This document shows, piece after piece, positions 7,392-15,666 of a stretch of DNA of 64,000 nucleotides. The notes beneath the pieces were generated by a model that was not told the DNA's origin, searched no databases, and worked only from the letters and a program-made list of their open reading frames with translations. Within the stretch, counting starts at the first letter, position 1, and each line of letters starts with the position of its first letter. Made by a program: the position numbers and the translations under genes. The stretch spans positions 50,614 through 114,613 of the forward strand of contig JAHJCT010000011.1 in the NCBI GenBank assembly GCA_018812715.1, read 5' to 3'. Source of the stretch: Microcaldota archaeon (GTDB taxonomy: Archaea; Micrarchaeota; Micrarchaeia; Anstonellales; Bilamarchaeaceae).

Positions 7392-8270
7392 ATGCGTATT
7401 GTAATAGCATTGGGAGGAAATGCTCTCTTACCTAAAGGGGCAAAAGGCACTGCAGGCGAGCAATTAGATGCTGCAAAAAAAGCAATAACAGAAATCGAAG
7501 ATGTTCTTAAAAAAAATCAAGTTGTTTTGACACACGGAAATGGTCCGCAGGTTGGTAATCTCTTGCTTCAGCAATCTGGTACAAAGGAAGTAGCAGAAAT
7601 GCCCTTAGATGTTCTTGATGCAATGACTCAAGGGCAGATAGGTTATTTTATCGCCAGTGCAATTTCTTTAACTGGCCTTCACTCAGCAACTCTTATTACT
7701 AGAGTTGTTGTTGATCCTGAAGACAAGGCATTTGAGAATCCAACAAAACCAGTAGGGCCTTTTTATGAAAAACAAATAAAGCCAGGAATGAAAATGGATG
7801 CAGGGCGTGGATATAGGCTTGTTGTTCCTTCGCCTACGCCACTCAAGATAAGGGAACACGATGCTATTAGTGCCCTTTTAGAAAGAAATTTCGTAGTCAT
7901 TGCAGTTGGGGGTGGGGGAATACCAATAAAAAATAATGGTGAAGGGCTTGAAGCAGTAATTGATAAAGATAAAGCCACCTCTCTTCTTGCAACACAGATA
8001 AATGCAGATCTCCTTGTTTTTGTTACTTCTGTTGATTGTGTTTATCTTAATTTTGGCAAGCCTAATCCGTCTAAACTTTCAAAAACAAGTATTTCAATTG
8101 CCAAAAAATATATGGCAGAAGGGCACTTTGCTGAGGGCAGTATGAAACCTAAAGTTGAATCTGTAATAAAGTTCTTGGAAAATGGGGGCAAGAAAGCAAT
8201 CATTTGTTCTATAAATAATATTCGTTTAGCATTACAGGAAAAAGCAGGAACAATAATCTCAAACGTCTAA
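7392..8270 (+). CDS. arcC: Carbamate kinase
   Basis: A 292-residue amino-acid-kinase-fold protein. It starts MRIVIALGGNALLPKG, the carbamate kinase signature, followed by VLTHGNGPQVGNLLLQ, the long insert with VVDPEDKAFENPTKPVGPFY typical of the ArcC subfamily, and the nucleotide-binding IAVGGGGIPI. It interconverts carbamoyl phosphate + ADP with carbamate + ATP. In archaea it can supply carbamoyl phosphate or regenerate ATP from fermentative nitrogen catabolism. No deiminase or ornithine carbamoyltransferase gene is adjacent, although a secreted deiminase-like gene lies at 31.9 kb. Convergent overlap of 12 nt with the archease gene. Confidence 0.93.
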   Translation: MRIVIALGGNALLPKGAKGTAGEQLDAAKKAITEIEDVLKKNQVVLTHGNGPQVGNLLLQQSGTKEVAEMPLDVLDAMTQGQIGYFIASAISLTGLHSATLITRVVVDPEDKAFENPTKPVGPFYEKQIKPGMKMDAGRGYRLVVPSPTPLKIREHDAISALLERNFVVIAVGGGGIPIKNNGEGLEAVIDKDKATSLLATQINADLLVFVTSVDCVYLNFGKPNPSKLSKTSISIAKKYMAEGHFAEGSMKPKVESVIKFLENGGKKAIICSINNIRLALQEKAGTIISNV

Positions 8271-8687
8271 GATTGCAAATGCCTTCCATGCATCTGTTTT
8301 TTCTACTTTATACATATGCCAGCTGACTGCTTTAACATCAACAATCATATGGTGTTTTTTGTTGTCAATTTTTTCACCTTTCAATGATGCTTCAAGTATT
8401 ATTTCTTCTCTTTTTTTGGAAAATTTAAGTTCATATTTGCTAAAAATAAGCATCTCAGCATCTTTGTAGAATACAATCTCAGAAAGAAAATTATGGAGAA
8501 GCTTTTCTTCAGTGGTTGATTTCAGGCAAAATGTTACTGTTTCCTTTGCTTCTATTTTTTCAGGATTTTCTATCATTGAATTTGTTAAAGCTCTTCCTGC
8601 ACTTTCAAAAAGTTCTTCCAGTGTTTTTCCTGTGGCTTCAAATGCCACATCAGCCATTGCAACTCCTTCAACAAATTTGTACGGCAT
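8259..8687 (-). CDS. Archease, RtcB cofactor
   Basis: A 142-residue archease. The N-terminal FVEGVAMADVAFEATGKTLEELFE, LLHNFLSEIVFYKDAE and the C-terminal VKAVSWHMYKVEK (metal-binding region) match the family. Archease activates RtcB by promoting guanylylation and multiple turnover during tRNA ligation. The gene follows rtcB with 1 nt between the rtcB stop and its ATG, so they are one transcription and translation unit. This partnership matters here because at least four tRNA genes and one mRNA in the window carry putative BHB introns. Confidence 0.92.
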   Translation of the reverse strand: MPYKFVEGVAMADVAFEATGKTLEELFESAGRALTNSMIENPEKIEAKETVTFCLKSTTEEKLLHNFLSEIVFYKDAEMLIFSKYELKFSKKREEIILEASLKGEKIDNKKHHMIVDVKAVSWHMYKVEKTDAWKAFAILDV

Positions 8688-8688
8688 C

Positions 8689-10146
8689 CTATCCCTTTAC
8701 ATTACCCAAAGGCAGAAGTTTTACGACCTTCTTTGATATACCTGCATTATGTGTTGATTCTATTACTTCATCTATTGGCTTATATGCTCCACCTGCTTCT
8801 TCAGCAAGACCAGCAAACGATACAGTTTTGATATAAATTCCTTTTTTCTCTAATTCTTTTTGCAATGTGTCTCCTCTGTATTTGCGTTTTGCTTCTGCCC
8901 TGCTCATAACCCGTCCTGAACCATGTGCTGTAGTAAACCATGTTTCTTTTGCACTTTCCTGCCCTACAAGAAGCCAGGAACCAGTTTCCATGCTTCCGCC
9001 TATTAGTATTGGCTGGCCATCGTCTCTGTAAAACGGTGGGATCTCTTCGCGTCCTGGTCCAAATGCTGCGGTGGCACCTTTTCTATGTACTATAAGCTCA
9101 CGCATTTGTCCATCAACTTCATGTTTTTCAACAGATGCTCTGTTATGACAGATATCATAGATCTGATGCATTCCAAGATCTTCTGCACTTTGCCCAAATA
9201 TTTTTGCAAAGCTTTCTCTTATTCTATGTGCTATTGTCTGTCTGTTAGCAAAACCCATATTCACAGCACAACTCATTGCAGCAAAATAATCCTGTCCTTC
9301 TGGAGAATTGAAAGGTGCCGAAGCAAGTTCCTTATCAAGTATTTTGATCTTATATTTGCTCTCCATCACATTTAGGAAAAGATCCAGGTAATCACTTGCT
9401 ACTTGATGGCCAAAACCCCTACTACCACAATGAAACATAACTACTATTTGATCAGGAAAGATGCCCCATTTCTTTGCAAGTTTTTCATCTACAATGTTTT
9501 CTTCTTTAACATGTTGAATTTCCAGATAATGATTTCCAGAACCCAATGTTCCGACCTGATTAAGTCCTCTTTTTATTGCTTTTTTGCTTACCTTACTTGA
9601 ATCTGCTTCTTTGACTCCACCATACATCTCGGTTCTTTCTAAATCCTCTTTCCATCCATATCCTTTTTCTACACACCATTTAGCTCCGGTATCCACTAAT
9701 TCATTGAATTCGTTTGGATTCAATTTCAAAATACCAGAGCTTCCTACGCCGGCAGGAACGTCTTTGTAAAGAGTGTCAACCAATTGATGAAGTTTCGGTT
9801 TTACATCGTTGATAGTAAGATTTGTTCTAATTAATCTCATTCCACAATTAATGTCAAAACCAATTCCACCCGGGCTTATCACTCCTTCATTTACATCCAT
9901 CGCTGCCACTCCACCTATGGGGAATCCGTATCCCGAGTGGCCGTCAGCCATACAAAATGCATATTTTTGGATTCCAGGAAGTGTTGCTACATTGCTTATT
10001 TGATCATAAACATGCAGGTCCATTTGATCAAGCAGGTTCTTACTGGCGTATATTCTTGCCGGAACTCTCATTCCTTCTTTATAGTCGGTTCCTATTTCCC
10101 AAATATAATCACTAATCTTTTTGAAATTCGGTTTTTTAAATTCCAT
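8689..10146 (-). CDS. rtcB: tRNA-splicing ligase RtcB
   Basis: A full-length 485-residue RtcB without intein. The manganese-binding DINCGMR has Cys near residue 101, LGSGNHYLEIQ and FHCGSRGFGHQ supply metal-site histidines, and AAMSCAVNMGFANRQ, HNRASVEKH and VHRKGATAAFGPG follow. The guanylylated histidine is His about 408 in TTAHGSGRVMSR. RtcB joins the 2',3'-cyclic phosphate of one exon to the 5'-OH of the next after cleavage of BHB introns by the splicing endonuclease. An AGGTGA ribosome site precedes the ATG at 10146. It is followed directly by archease. Confidence 0.97.
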   Translation of the reverse strand: MEFKKPNFKKISDYIWEIGTDYKEGMRVPARIYASKNLLDQMDLHVYDQISNVATLPGIQKYAFCMADGHSGYGFPIGGVAAMDVNEGVISPGGIGFDINCGMRLIRTNLTINDVKPKLHQLVDTLYKDVPAGVGSSGILKLNPNEFNELVDTGAKWCVEKGYGWKEDLERTEMYGGVKEADSSKVSKKAIKRGLNQVGTLGSGNHYLEIQHVKEENIVDEKLAKKWGIFPDQIVVMFHCGSRGFGHQVASDYLDLFLNVMESKYKIKILDKELASAPFNSPEGQDYFAAMSCAVNMGFANRQTIAHRIRESFAKIFGQSAEDLGMHQIYDICHNRASVEKHEVDGQMRELIVHRKGATAAFGPGREEIPPFYRDDGQPILIGGSMETGSWLLVGQESAKETWFTTAHGSGRVMSRAEAKRKYRGDTLQKELEKKGIYIKTVSFAGLAEEAGGAYKPIDEVIESTHNAGISKKVVKLLPLGNVKG

Positions 10147-10217
10147 ATTTTCACCTAAAAAAATATTGTTTTTGTGAGCGATACATAAATTAAACCTAAT
10201 GGGTATAATATGTTTCT

Positions 10218-10949
10218 ATGTCTTCTAAGGAAATATGGCTCAAGGCAGGTAAAATAGCCAAAAGCGGTAAGACAACTTACGAAGTATGGACAGAATTGAA
10301 ATCATGGGCTATTAAGGCCAATGATCCACTTGCTATGAAAGCGGCAGTATTTGAATTTCTTGCTGTTCATGGCACAAGGCCAGAAGCAGCCCCTCTTCTT
10401 CCTGAAATAATGCGTGATGCTGCTCACATCTCTCCTACATTGCCTGAAGAAGAGAAGAAAAGACTTATTGAACTTACAAATAATGTATCATTAGCACTCA
10501 AAGCTCCTCCAACTTTAATGCTTGAACCAATTAAACCCACTCTCCCAGTTGCTGGTAATAGGCCTGCTCCAATTCTTTCTTTCAATCTAAATCAAGAAAA
10601 TATCCTCACTCCATTAACTCCAGCAACAGATATTGATGGCCTTATCAAAGCCCGAGATACATTACTCAAAGTTAATGAAAATGTACTTACTATGAATGTT
10701 CCTCAAAAACATGCAATGAACGCTTCAATGGCTAGTGATAAAGGAGAAGAGCTCATACAATCTCTTATTGAAAAATTACAAAGCCACAGTGCTAATGAAA
10801 TGCAATCATATTCTATTCAAAAATCAGAAGAACCAAAAAAAGCCAAGAAAAAACCAAAAAAGAAAATCACTCCAAAGAAGAAGGTCAAGAAAAAAACAAA
10901 ACCTAAAAAAGCCAAGAAAAAATCTGCAAAAAAGAAGAAAAAACGATAA
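10218..10949 (+). CDS. Hypothetical protein with lysine-rich tail
   Basis: A 243-residue protein I do not recognise. Residues 1-110 are helical and contain SKEIWLKAGKIAKSGKTTYE. Residues 110-190 are a Pro/Leu-rich linker followed by helices. The last 40 residues are almost pure Lys with Pro and Ala (KKPKKKITPKKKVKKK). Such tails bind nucleic acid, and this one could be a chromatin- or RNA-associated protein. Promoter TATA-like bases lie just before its ATG, in the divergent region with rtcB. Function unknown. Confidence 0.72.
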   Translation: MSSKEIWLKAGKIAKSGKTTYEVWTELKSWAIKANDPLAMKAAVFEFLAVHGTRPEAAPLLPEIMRDAAHISPTLPEEEKKRLIELTNNVSLALKAPPTLMLEPIKPTLPVAGNRPAPILSFNLNQENILTPLTPATDIDGLIKARDTLLKVNENVLTMNVPQKHAMNASMASDKGEELIQSLIEKLQSHSANEMQSYSIQKSEEPKKAKKKPKKKITPKKKVKKKTKPKKAKKKSAKKKKKR

Positions 10950-10955
10950 ATCTAA

Positions 10956-10965
10956 TTTTATAAAC
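10956..10965 (+). promoter_or_regulatory. TATA box of the tRNA-Glu gene
   Basis: TTTTATAAAC lies 24 bp before the first base of tRNA-Glu, the normal archaeal TATA to start distance, in the short gap after the lysine-rich ORF. Confidence 0.7.
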
Positions 10966-10988
10966 TCTTAGTATAAAAGAAGAAACTA

Positions 10989-11197
10989 GCTCCTGTAGTC
11001 TAGTGGCCTTTTGACTTCTGCATTTCTTAGGACAAAACCCCAGGGAAAAGTCCTGAGGTAGACTAAGTCAAAGGTTGGATATTCCGGTCAAGGATATCAG
11101 ACTCTCAGAAACTTTTTAGGAAAAAGTTTCATCAAAAACTGGTTCTTGATAAGTTTGGAGTTCTCTGAGGACCCGGGTTCGAATCCCGGCGGGAGCA
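10989..11197 (+). tRNA. tRNA-Glu (CTC) with two introns
   Basis: Acceptor GCTCCTG pairs with CGGGAGC, with discriminator A. The D-stem is GTCT/GGAT as in other tRNA-Glu, the anticodon stem TCAGA/TCTGA encloses loop CTCTCA-C with anticodon CTC, and the T-arm is complete (CCGGG-TTCGAAT-CCCGG). About 81 nt (11007-11087) interrupt the D-loop after AGTGG, and about 55 nt (11108-11162) follow A37. Removing both leaves 73 nt. The D-loop intron is closed by a long stem CCTTTTGACTT/AAGTCAAAGG. The anticodon-loop intron carries the hairpin GAAACTTTTT-AGG-AAAAAGTTTC. Junctions could shift by 1-2 nt. Confidence 0.93.
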
Positions 11198-11216
11198 ATC
11201 AATACAAATATTTTTA

Positions 11217-11501
11217 ATGATCAGATACATACTGCTACGTATGACCTTTGAAATAAGTCTGCTGAATTTCATCTTGAATGTGGCAATAATAGTTGTTGGT
11301 TTTTTAGCTTACCAAAAGAGCAAGAATTTTGTTCCACTCTATCTAGCCGGAGCATTTGTACTCTTCTCAATAACGCATCTTCTTACTTTGCTTGGCATGG
11401 CTGAAACACTGCTTTATCCTATCCTGGTGATAAGAACTGTAGCCTATCTGACAATCATCTTCACACTCTATAAACTCCTGACCACGTCAAAGAAGAAGTG
11501 A
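11217..11501 (+). CDS. Small membrane protein, three transmembrane helices
   Basis: A 94-residue hydrophobic protein with helices at roughly residues 12-31, 38-60 and 65-85 and a basic C-terminal tail KLLTTSKKK, so the C-terminus is likely cytoplasmic. No family is recognised. It starts 19 nt after tRNA-Glu. An in-frame ATG at 11241 (MTFEISLLNF) is an equally possible leaderless start and would keep all three helices. Confidence 0.65.
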   Translation: MIRYILLRMTFEISLLNFILNVAIIVVGFLAYQKSKNFVPLYLAGAFVLFSITHLLTLLGMAETLLYPILVIRTVAYLTIIFTLYKLLTTSKKK

Positions 11502-11560
11502 CAATGGCTGGAGCAATTATATCTGGAGGATGCCAGCATCACCATCTTTAATCTTTTTTC

Positions 11561-11929
11561 ATGGTAAATAACTTTATGTTGGATAAAAAAACTCTCATGC
11601 CCAGAGTACTTAAGGCTGCTCTCTTCACCACACTAACAATAGTTTTAGTTCTGGCAATTGATTTTCCGATCTATTACGCTATTATACTTATTGCATTTTT
11701 TTGGATAAGAGTATTCCCATTCACAAAATTCATCGATAAAAAGCTGTCAGAGTCGCATTCAATCTACAGAACTTCACACCCATTAATGAGAAAAGCAGTT
11801 CCATATGTTATTTATATTGCATTCATAATTATCCTGAAAATACTTGTTATTGATATCATCATGCCAGAAATTCTCCATATCCCAGTTAGAGACCAACTAT
11901 ATGAATTTCTGAACATTCCGCAGTCTTGA
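11561..11929 (+). CDS. Small membrane protein
   Basis: A 122-residue protein with hydrophobic helices near residues 20-50 (FTTLTIVLVLAIDFPIYYAI) and 85-105 (VIYIAFIIILKILVIDI), separated by a basic loop. No family is recognised. The start could also be the ATG at 11576 (MLDKKTLMPR). It follows the previous membrane protein gene on the same strand and could share its transcript. Confidence 0.6.
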   Translation: MVNNFMLDKKTLMPRVLKAALFTTLTIVLVLAIDFPIYYAIILIAFFWIRVFPFTKFIDKKLSESHSIYRTSHPLMRKAVPYVIYIAFIIILKILVIDIIMPEILHIPVRDQLYEFLNIPQS

Positions 11930-11981
11930 TATGTCGTTGCAGGGCTCGAGCATATATTTTTTACTGGCAAATTTCGCAGAA

Positions 11982-12401
11982 TTACAATTCCTTGAAATAA
12001 AGCATACGATATGGTCTGAATCCATATTTTTCATAAAGTGAAGCTGCTCTGTCATTATCTAGATCAGCTGTGAGCGAAACATTCCTGTAACCATTTTCTT
12101 TTAATGCTGCAAGGGATTTTTCCATCAACTTTCTTCCAACTCCTTTTCCTTGCCATTCTTTTTTCACAAAAAATGACACTACATATGCTGCGTTTTTAAG
12201 GAATGTTACTTTCTTTTTTACAATAATCGCACCTAAAATCTGCTGGCTTTCTTCAGCAACTAAACATGCCCCATTTATTCTTCTTCCCCATGCATTCTTG
12301 AATATTTTTAAAGTCTGTGCTTCTGTTGTGTCCATGAATATTTCTACATTTAATGCAGCCAAACCCTTCAAATCATTCTCTTCAATTTTTCTTATTAGCA
12401 T
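11982..12401 (-). CDS. GNAT-family N-acetyltransferase (RimI-like)
   Basis: A 139-residue GNAT protein. It starts MLIRKIEENDLKGL and carries the acetyl-CoA pyrophosphate-binding loop VKKEWQGKGVGRKLMEKS, then VSLTADLDNDRAASLYEKYGF, the conserved last part of the fold. These enzymes acetylate protein N-termini, side chains or small amines. The ATG at 12401 has GTGATG just upstream as ribosome site and was preferred to the GTG at 12410. It is single, with no informative neighbours. Confidence 0.85.
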   Translation of the reverse strand: MLIRKIEENDLKGLAALNVEIFMDTTEAQTLKIFKNAWGRRINGACLVAEESQQILGAIIVKKKVTFLKNAAYVVSFFVKKEWQGKGVGRKLMEKSLAALKENGYRNVSLTADLDNDRAASLYEKYGFRPYRMLYFKEL

Positions 12402-12595
12402 ACCCATCACACAACTTATGTTATTTTGGTTATTAATAGTTGCTTTTGATAAATTTTCAAATCAAAATTATTCTAACTTCACATCAGAATCTGGGAGGCA
12501 GCACATTATACTTGAAATCACAACTTGTTATGGTTCGTTAATAAACGTGGTACTTAATAAACATTGCCTGCTATAATATATACAGGTGTTTATTC

Positions 12596-12778
12596 ATGAA
12601 GTTTGGAAGAAGTGTAAAATTTATAGTAGAGAATGACGAGCTAAATGCGTTTAATATTAGTAATGATATTAATCAGCTTAGCGAATTGTTGGATAGAATC
12701 AATACTAAGTCAAATGTAGTATTCCTTTCTGGCTTATTGTCTAATATAAAATTATCTTTGGAGTCTAATCAGGCCTAA
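12596..12778 (+). CDS. Small hypothetical protein
   Basis: A 60-residue protein, mixed alpha/beta, starting MKFGRSVKFIVENDEL and ending in amphipathic helices. It has a good archaeal promoter (TATAATATATA about 25 nt upstream) and an AGGTG ribosome site, which support coding. Two copies of TTAATAAAC with a short spacer lie about 50 nt upstream and could be an operator. No family is recognised. Confidence 0.55.
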   Translation: MKFGRSVKFIVENDELNAFNISNDINQLSELLDRINTKSNVVFLSGLLSNIKLSLESNQA

Positions 12779-12901
12779 TTTTATGATTGGGCATTCTCCA
12801 CTTCAAGCAGCTTTATATAATGGAGACCACAATATTATGATATTATCCTATGCAGAATTTTTTCTGACAAACTCAGGACTACTTCTGAAAAAGTGAAACA
12901 A

Positions 12902-14023
12902 ATGAAATTCGTAGAGTTAAAACTAGATGGAAAAACTGTAAAATCCATAAATAATTATGGATATATGGAAGCAACTGAGGTACAGGAAAAAACAATACCT
13001 CAAATAATTGCAGGCAATAATCTTATTGTCAGAAGCCAAACCGGAACAGGTAAAACTGCCGCATTTGGCATTGGACTTATGGAACGCATTACATCAGGAT
13101 CAACTGATAAAGCACTCATACTTGTACCAACGCGAGAACTTGCAGTACAAGTATGTACCGAGCTTAGAGGGCTATGCCACGTCCAGCAACTAAAAATCTG
13201 CTCAGTTTATGGTGGACAAAGTATGGGCATCCAAATCAGGGATCTAGAGAAAAGATATGAAATCCTGGTTGCGACACCAGGAAGATTACTGGATCTCTAT
13301 AGACGTAGAAAGGTTGATCTTTCAAAATTCAATGCTATTGTTCTTGATGAAGCAGATCATATGCTTGATCTTGGTTTCCAAACTGATGTTTTTGAAATTC
13401 TCGATAAATTACCTAAAGAAATGTTGATGCTTTTATTCTCAGCTACAGTCGATCAAAGCATAAAACGTATTGCGTCAAGATATATGCCAAATTCCGAGAC
13501 AATAACCATTGGTGAAATGGAGGTCGTCTCAACAATCAAAGAAGAGCAACTTCATGTGCCACACAGTGGGAAATTCACCAAACTTGTAGAATTACTTAAA
13601 CTGCACACGAAAATGAAAATACTTGTCTTTGCTAGGACAAGAAGAGGTGTGATAAGACTAAAAAAGAGTCTTGAAAATAGTGGTTTTCGCGGAATAGGAA
13701 TGCTTCAAGGGGATATGCCACAAGCAAGAAGAATCAAGGTATTAACACAGTTCAAAGAGAATGGACTATCTGTTCTTATAGCTACCAATGTTGCTTCAAG
13801 AGGTTTACATATAGATAATGTTGGTCTGATAATAAACTATGATCGAGCAGAAAATAAGGAAACACATCTTCACCGTGTTGGTCGTACTGGGAGAATGGGT
13901 GCTGAAGGAAAAGTAATTAATTTTGTTTCAAATGATGAGCCAAGACCAAGCCGTGGGAGAAGACAAGGCAATAGAAGATCGAGCAATAGAAATTACCAGT
14001 GGCACGGAAAGAGACGCAGATAA
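12902..14023 (+). CDS. DEAD-box RNA helicase
   Basis: A 373-residue compact DEAD-box helicase. Present in order are the Q motif GYMEATEVQEKTIP, Walker A SQTGTGKTAAF, motif Ia PTRELAVQV, the DEAD box LDEADHML, SAT, and in the second domain ATNVASRGLHI and HRVGRTGRMG. The C-terminus is an Arg-rich tail (RRQGNRRSSNRN) likely to bind RNA. Such enzymes unwind short RNA duplexes in ribosome assembly or cold adaptation. A TATA-like TTTATATAATGG near 12812 would give a leader of about 60 nt. The ATG at 12902 was preferred to a GTG at 12893. Confidence 0.95.
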   Translation: MKFVELKLDGKTVKSINNYGYMEATEVQEKTIPQIIAGNNLIVRSQTGTGKTAAFGIGLMERITSGSTDKALILVPTRELAVQVCTELRGLCHVQQLKICSVYGGQSMGIQIRDLEKRYEILVATPGRLLDLYRRRKVDLSKFNAIVLDEADHMLDLGFQTDVFEILDKLPKEMLMLLFSATVDQSIKRIASRYMPNSETITIGEMEVVSTIKEEQLHVPHSGKFTKLVELLKLHTKMKILVFARTRRGVIRLKKSLENSGFRGIGMLQGDMPQARRIKVLTQFKENGLSVLIATNVASRGLHIDNVGLIINYDRAENKETHLHRVGRTGRMGAEGKVINFVSNDEPRPSRGRRQGNRRSSNRNYQWHGKRRR

Positions 14024-14067
14024 AGATAAAAGCATACTATTCCTAAGCTTTATCCATTGGTGAAATA

Positions 14068-14223
14068 ATGGGATTAAGTAAAAAAGATTTATCAAGAAAA
14101 AAAGCTAACTTGAAAGCAAAATTAGCAGAACTTGAAAAGAAAGCTCAAATGGACCCACTTAAAAGAAACAAAGCACTTCACGATGAAATCGCAGATTTAC
14201 AGAAAAAACTTGCAGAAAAGTAA
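14068..14223 (+). CDS. 51-residue lysine-rich coiled-coil protein
   Basis: A short frame downstream of the helicase with GGTGA 5 nt before its ATG. The product is all helix with a heptad look (LKAKLAELEKKA and LHDEIADLQKKLAEK) and over one quarter Lys. It starts MGLSKKDLSRKKAN. It may be co-transcribed with the helicase 44 nt upstream and act as a small RNA- or protein-binding partner; that is inference. Confidence 0.65.
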   Translation: MGLSKKDLSRKKANLKAKLAELEKKAQMDPLKRNKALHDEIADLQKKLAEK

Positions 14224-14225
14224 TC

Positions 14226-15185
14226 TCAAAAGAAAATGTTGAATGTATATCCGATCAAAATTATTCCTGCAGCTACCAGTCCAAAGAATAATGCTACTAA
14301 TTTCAATCTCATTACTCTTCTAAGTATTATGGCTTCAGGCAGGCTAAGTGCTGCAGTAGCCATCATAAAGGCCAAAGCAGTACCTAATGGGACACCCTTC
14401 TGGAAAAGCACAACTGCAATCGGGACAACTGCACTGCAATTAGCATATATAGGAATCCCTACAAGCACTGCAAGCGGAACTGCAAAAATGCCCCCGTTAC
14501 TTATAATCGATTCTACCACTTCCTCAGGAATAAACCCATGAATAACCGCTCCAATACCTACACCAAACATAATCCAGAGCCACAGTTTGCTTACAATATC
14601 TTTTGCTTCCGAATACGCAAATGCCAGTCTTTCTTTATATGAATTGAATTTTGCTTCTTTCTTAGGATTTTTTTTGTGCATTGCAATATCTTTTACAAGA
14701 TATTTTTCCATGCCCATGCGGCCAATAAATAGACCCGCAATCATTCCGAGTATTACACCTGCAATTACATATGCAACAGCAACCTCCCAACCAAAAAATC
14801 CTAACATGAGAACAGCAACGTATTCATTGACAAGCGGGGAGGTTACAAGAAATGAAAATGCAGTTCCAAGAGGAACGCCTGCTTCAAGAAAACTGATAAA
14901 AATGGGAATCGATGAACAAGAACAAAAAGGTGTCGCCGCACCAAAAAGAGAGGCAAAAAAATTTGGAACAAGAGGAACCCTTCCTGAGAGTACTTTCTTT
15001 ATTCGTTTCTGTGAAATGTAACTTCTAATCACTGCCATAACAAATATAATGACAAAAAGTAATAGCACGATCTTTATACTATCATAAATGAAAAAATCCA
15101 GAGTTGTCCCAACCTTAGACCCTACTGCAAACCCCAGCGCATCATAAACGAGCCATTCTGAAAATAGCTGCAATGGGTCACTCAT
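14226..15185 (-). CDS. Permease, ArsP / SO_0444 metal-efflux family
   Basis: A 319-residue membrane protein with about eight to nine helices. The first half carries ATPFCSCSSIPIFISFLEAG, the conserved Cys-Ser-Cys-Ser-Ser motif of the DUF318 family, and the second half repeats it as GIPIYANCSAVVPIAV. Family members export organoarsenicals or copper/zinc. The ATG overlaps the stop of a Cys-rich 35-residue gene, which itself overlaps an ArsR-type regulator. The three form one metal-response operon. A long basic cytoplasmic loop (HKKNPKKEAKFNSYK) separates the halves. The transported ion is unknown. Confidence 0.88.
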   Translation of the reverse strand: MSDPLQLFSEWLVYDALGFAVGSKVGTTLDFFIYDSIKIVLLLFVIIFVMAVIRSYISQKRIKKVLSGRVPLVPNFFASLFGAATPFCSCSSIPIFISFLEAGVPLGTAFSFLVTSPLVNEYVAVLMLGFFGWEVAVAYVIAGVILGMIAGLFIGRMGMEKYLVKDIAMHKKNPKKEAKFNSYKERLAFAYSEAKDIVSKLWLWIMFGVGIGAVIHGFIPEEVVESIISNGGIFAVPLAVLVGIPIYANCSAVVPIAVVLFQKGVPLGTALAFMMATAALSLPEAIILRRVMRLKLVALFFGLVAAGIILIGYTFNIFF

Positions 15186-15289
15186 TTACATTTACCCTCG
15201 CAACAACATTTCTTTTTTGATTCTCTCTCCATTTTTTTGTCGAGCCTTTCCAATATTTTTTCAACAAATCCCTTTTTTTCTTCTGACAT
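15182..15289 (-). CDS. 35-residue Cys-rich peptide in the metal operon
   Basis: A very short frame with a strong GGAGGT ribosome site 7 nt before its ATG. The product is a charged helix MSEEKKGFVEKILERLDKK ending in a cysteine cluster KCCCEGKCK. The stop overlaps the permease ATG (ATGA) and the start overlaps the end of the ArsR gene, so it is embedded in the operon. Four cysteines in eight residues suggest soft-metal binding, perhaps as a chaperone delivering metal to the permease. That role is inference. Confidence 0.7.
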   Translation of the reverse strand: MSEEKKGFVEKILERLDKKMERESKKKCCCEGKCK

Positions 15290-15551
15290 CTTTCTTACCT
15301 CCATTTAATGCAATCATTACTCTCTTCACTTTATCATCAGCAATGGAATAGTACATATATTTACCATCACGCCTTTGCTTAACAATGCCCAAATCTTCAA
15401 GTTTGCTCAGCTGAAAAGATATTGTTGGCTGGGAACGTTTTACACAGGGATAAATTTTACATACGCATTGTTCTCCACCGAGAAGAAACTCAACAATCTT
15501 CAAACGTGTTTCATTAGCAAGTGCCTTTAAAAGCTTAAGTTGCTGTTTCAT
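15261..15551 (-). CDS. ArsR-family metal-sensing repressor
   Basis: A 96-residue winged-helix protein. It has LKALANETRLKIVEFLLGGE at the start, the sensor loop EQCVCKIYPC in helix 3 and the recognition helix SQPTISFQLSKLEDLGIV, then the wing RRDGKYMYYSI. The Cys-x-Cys in the recognition region is the type-1 arsenic/antimony or cadmium site of ArsR/CadC. Apo-repressor should bind the palindrome directly in front of the gene and release it on metal binding. It is first in the operon with the Cys-rich peptide and the permease. Confidence 0.92.
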   Translation of the reverse strand: MKQQLKLLKALANETRLKIVEFLLGGEQCVCKIYPCVKRSQPTISFQLSKLEDLGIVKQRRDGKYMYYSIADDKVKRVMIALNGGKKDVRRKKGIC

Positions 15552-15575
15552 ATTTACATATTTAAATATGTAAAT
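15552..15575 (-). promoter_or_regulatory. Perfect 24-bp palindromic operator of the ArsR operon
   Basis: The half-site ATTTACATATTT is followed immediately by its exact reverse complement. It abuts the ArsR start codon and lies next to a TATA-like ATTATAAATTT, so a repressor bound here would block transcription. The perfect symmetry and position make autoregulation by the ArsR protein likely. Confidence 0.8.
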
Positions 15576-15666
15576 TTATAATCTTTTGGCCCATCTCTCT
15601 CAAGCATTAATATGAACATGTTAGATCACATAAACTAATTTAAATAAGGCCAATCAATTAACTTTG

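Noticed and set aside
11504..11551. 15-residue frame MAGAIISGGCQHHHL
   Set aside because: Interesting Cys/His end, but no ribosome site and too short to support as a gene.
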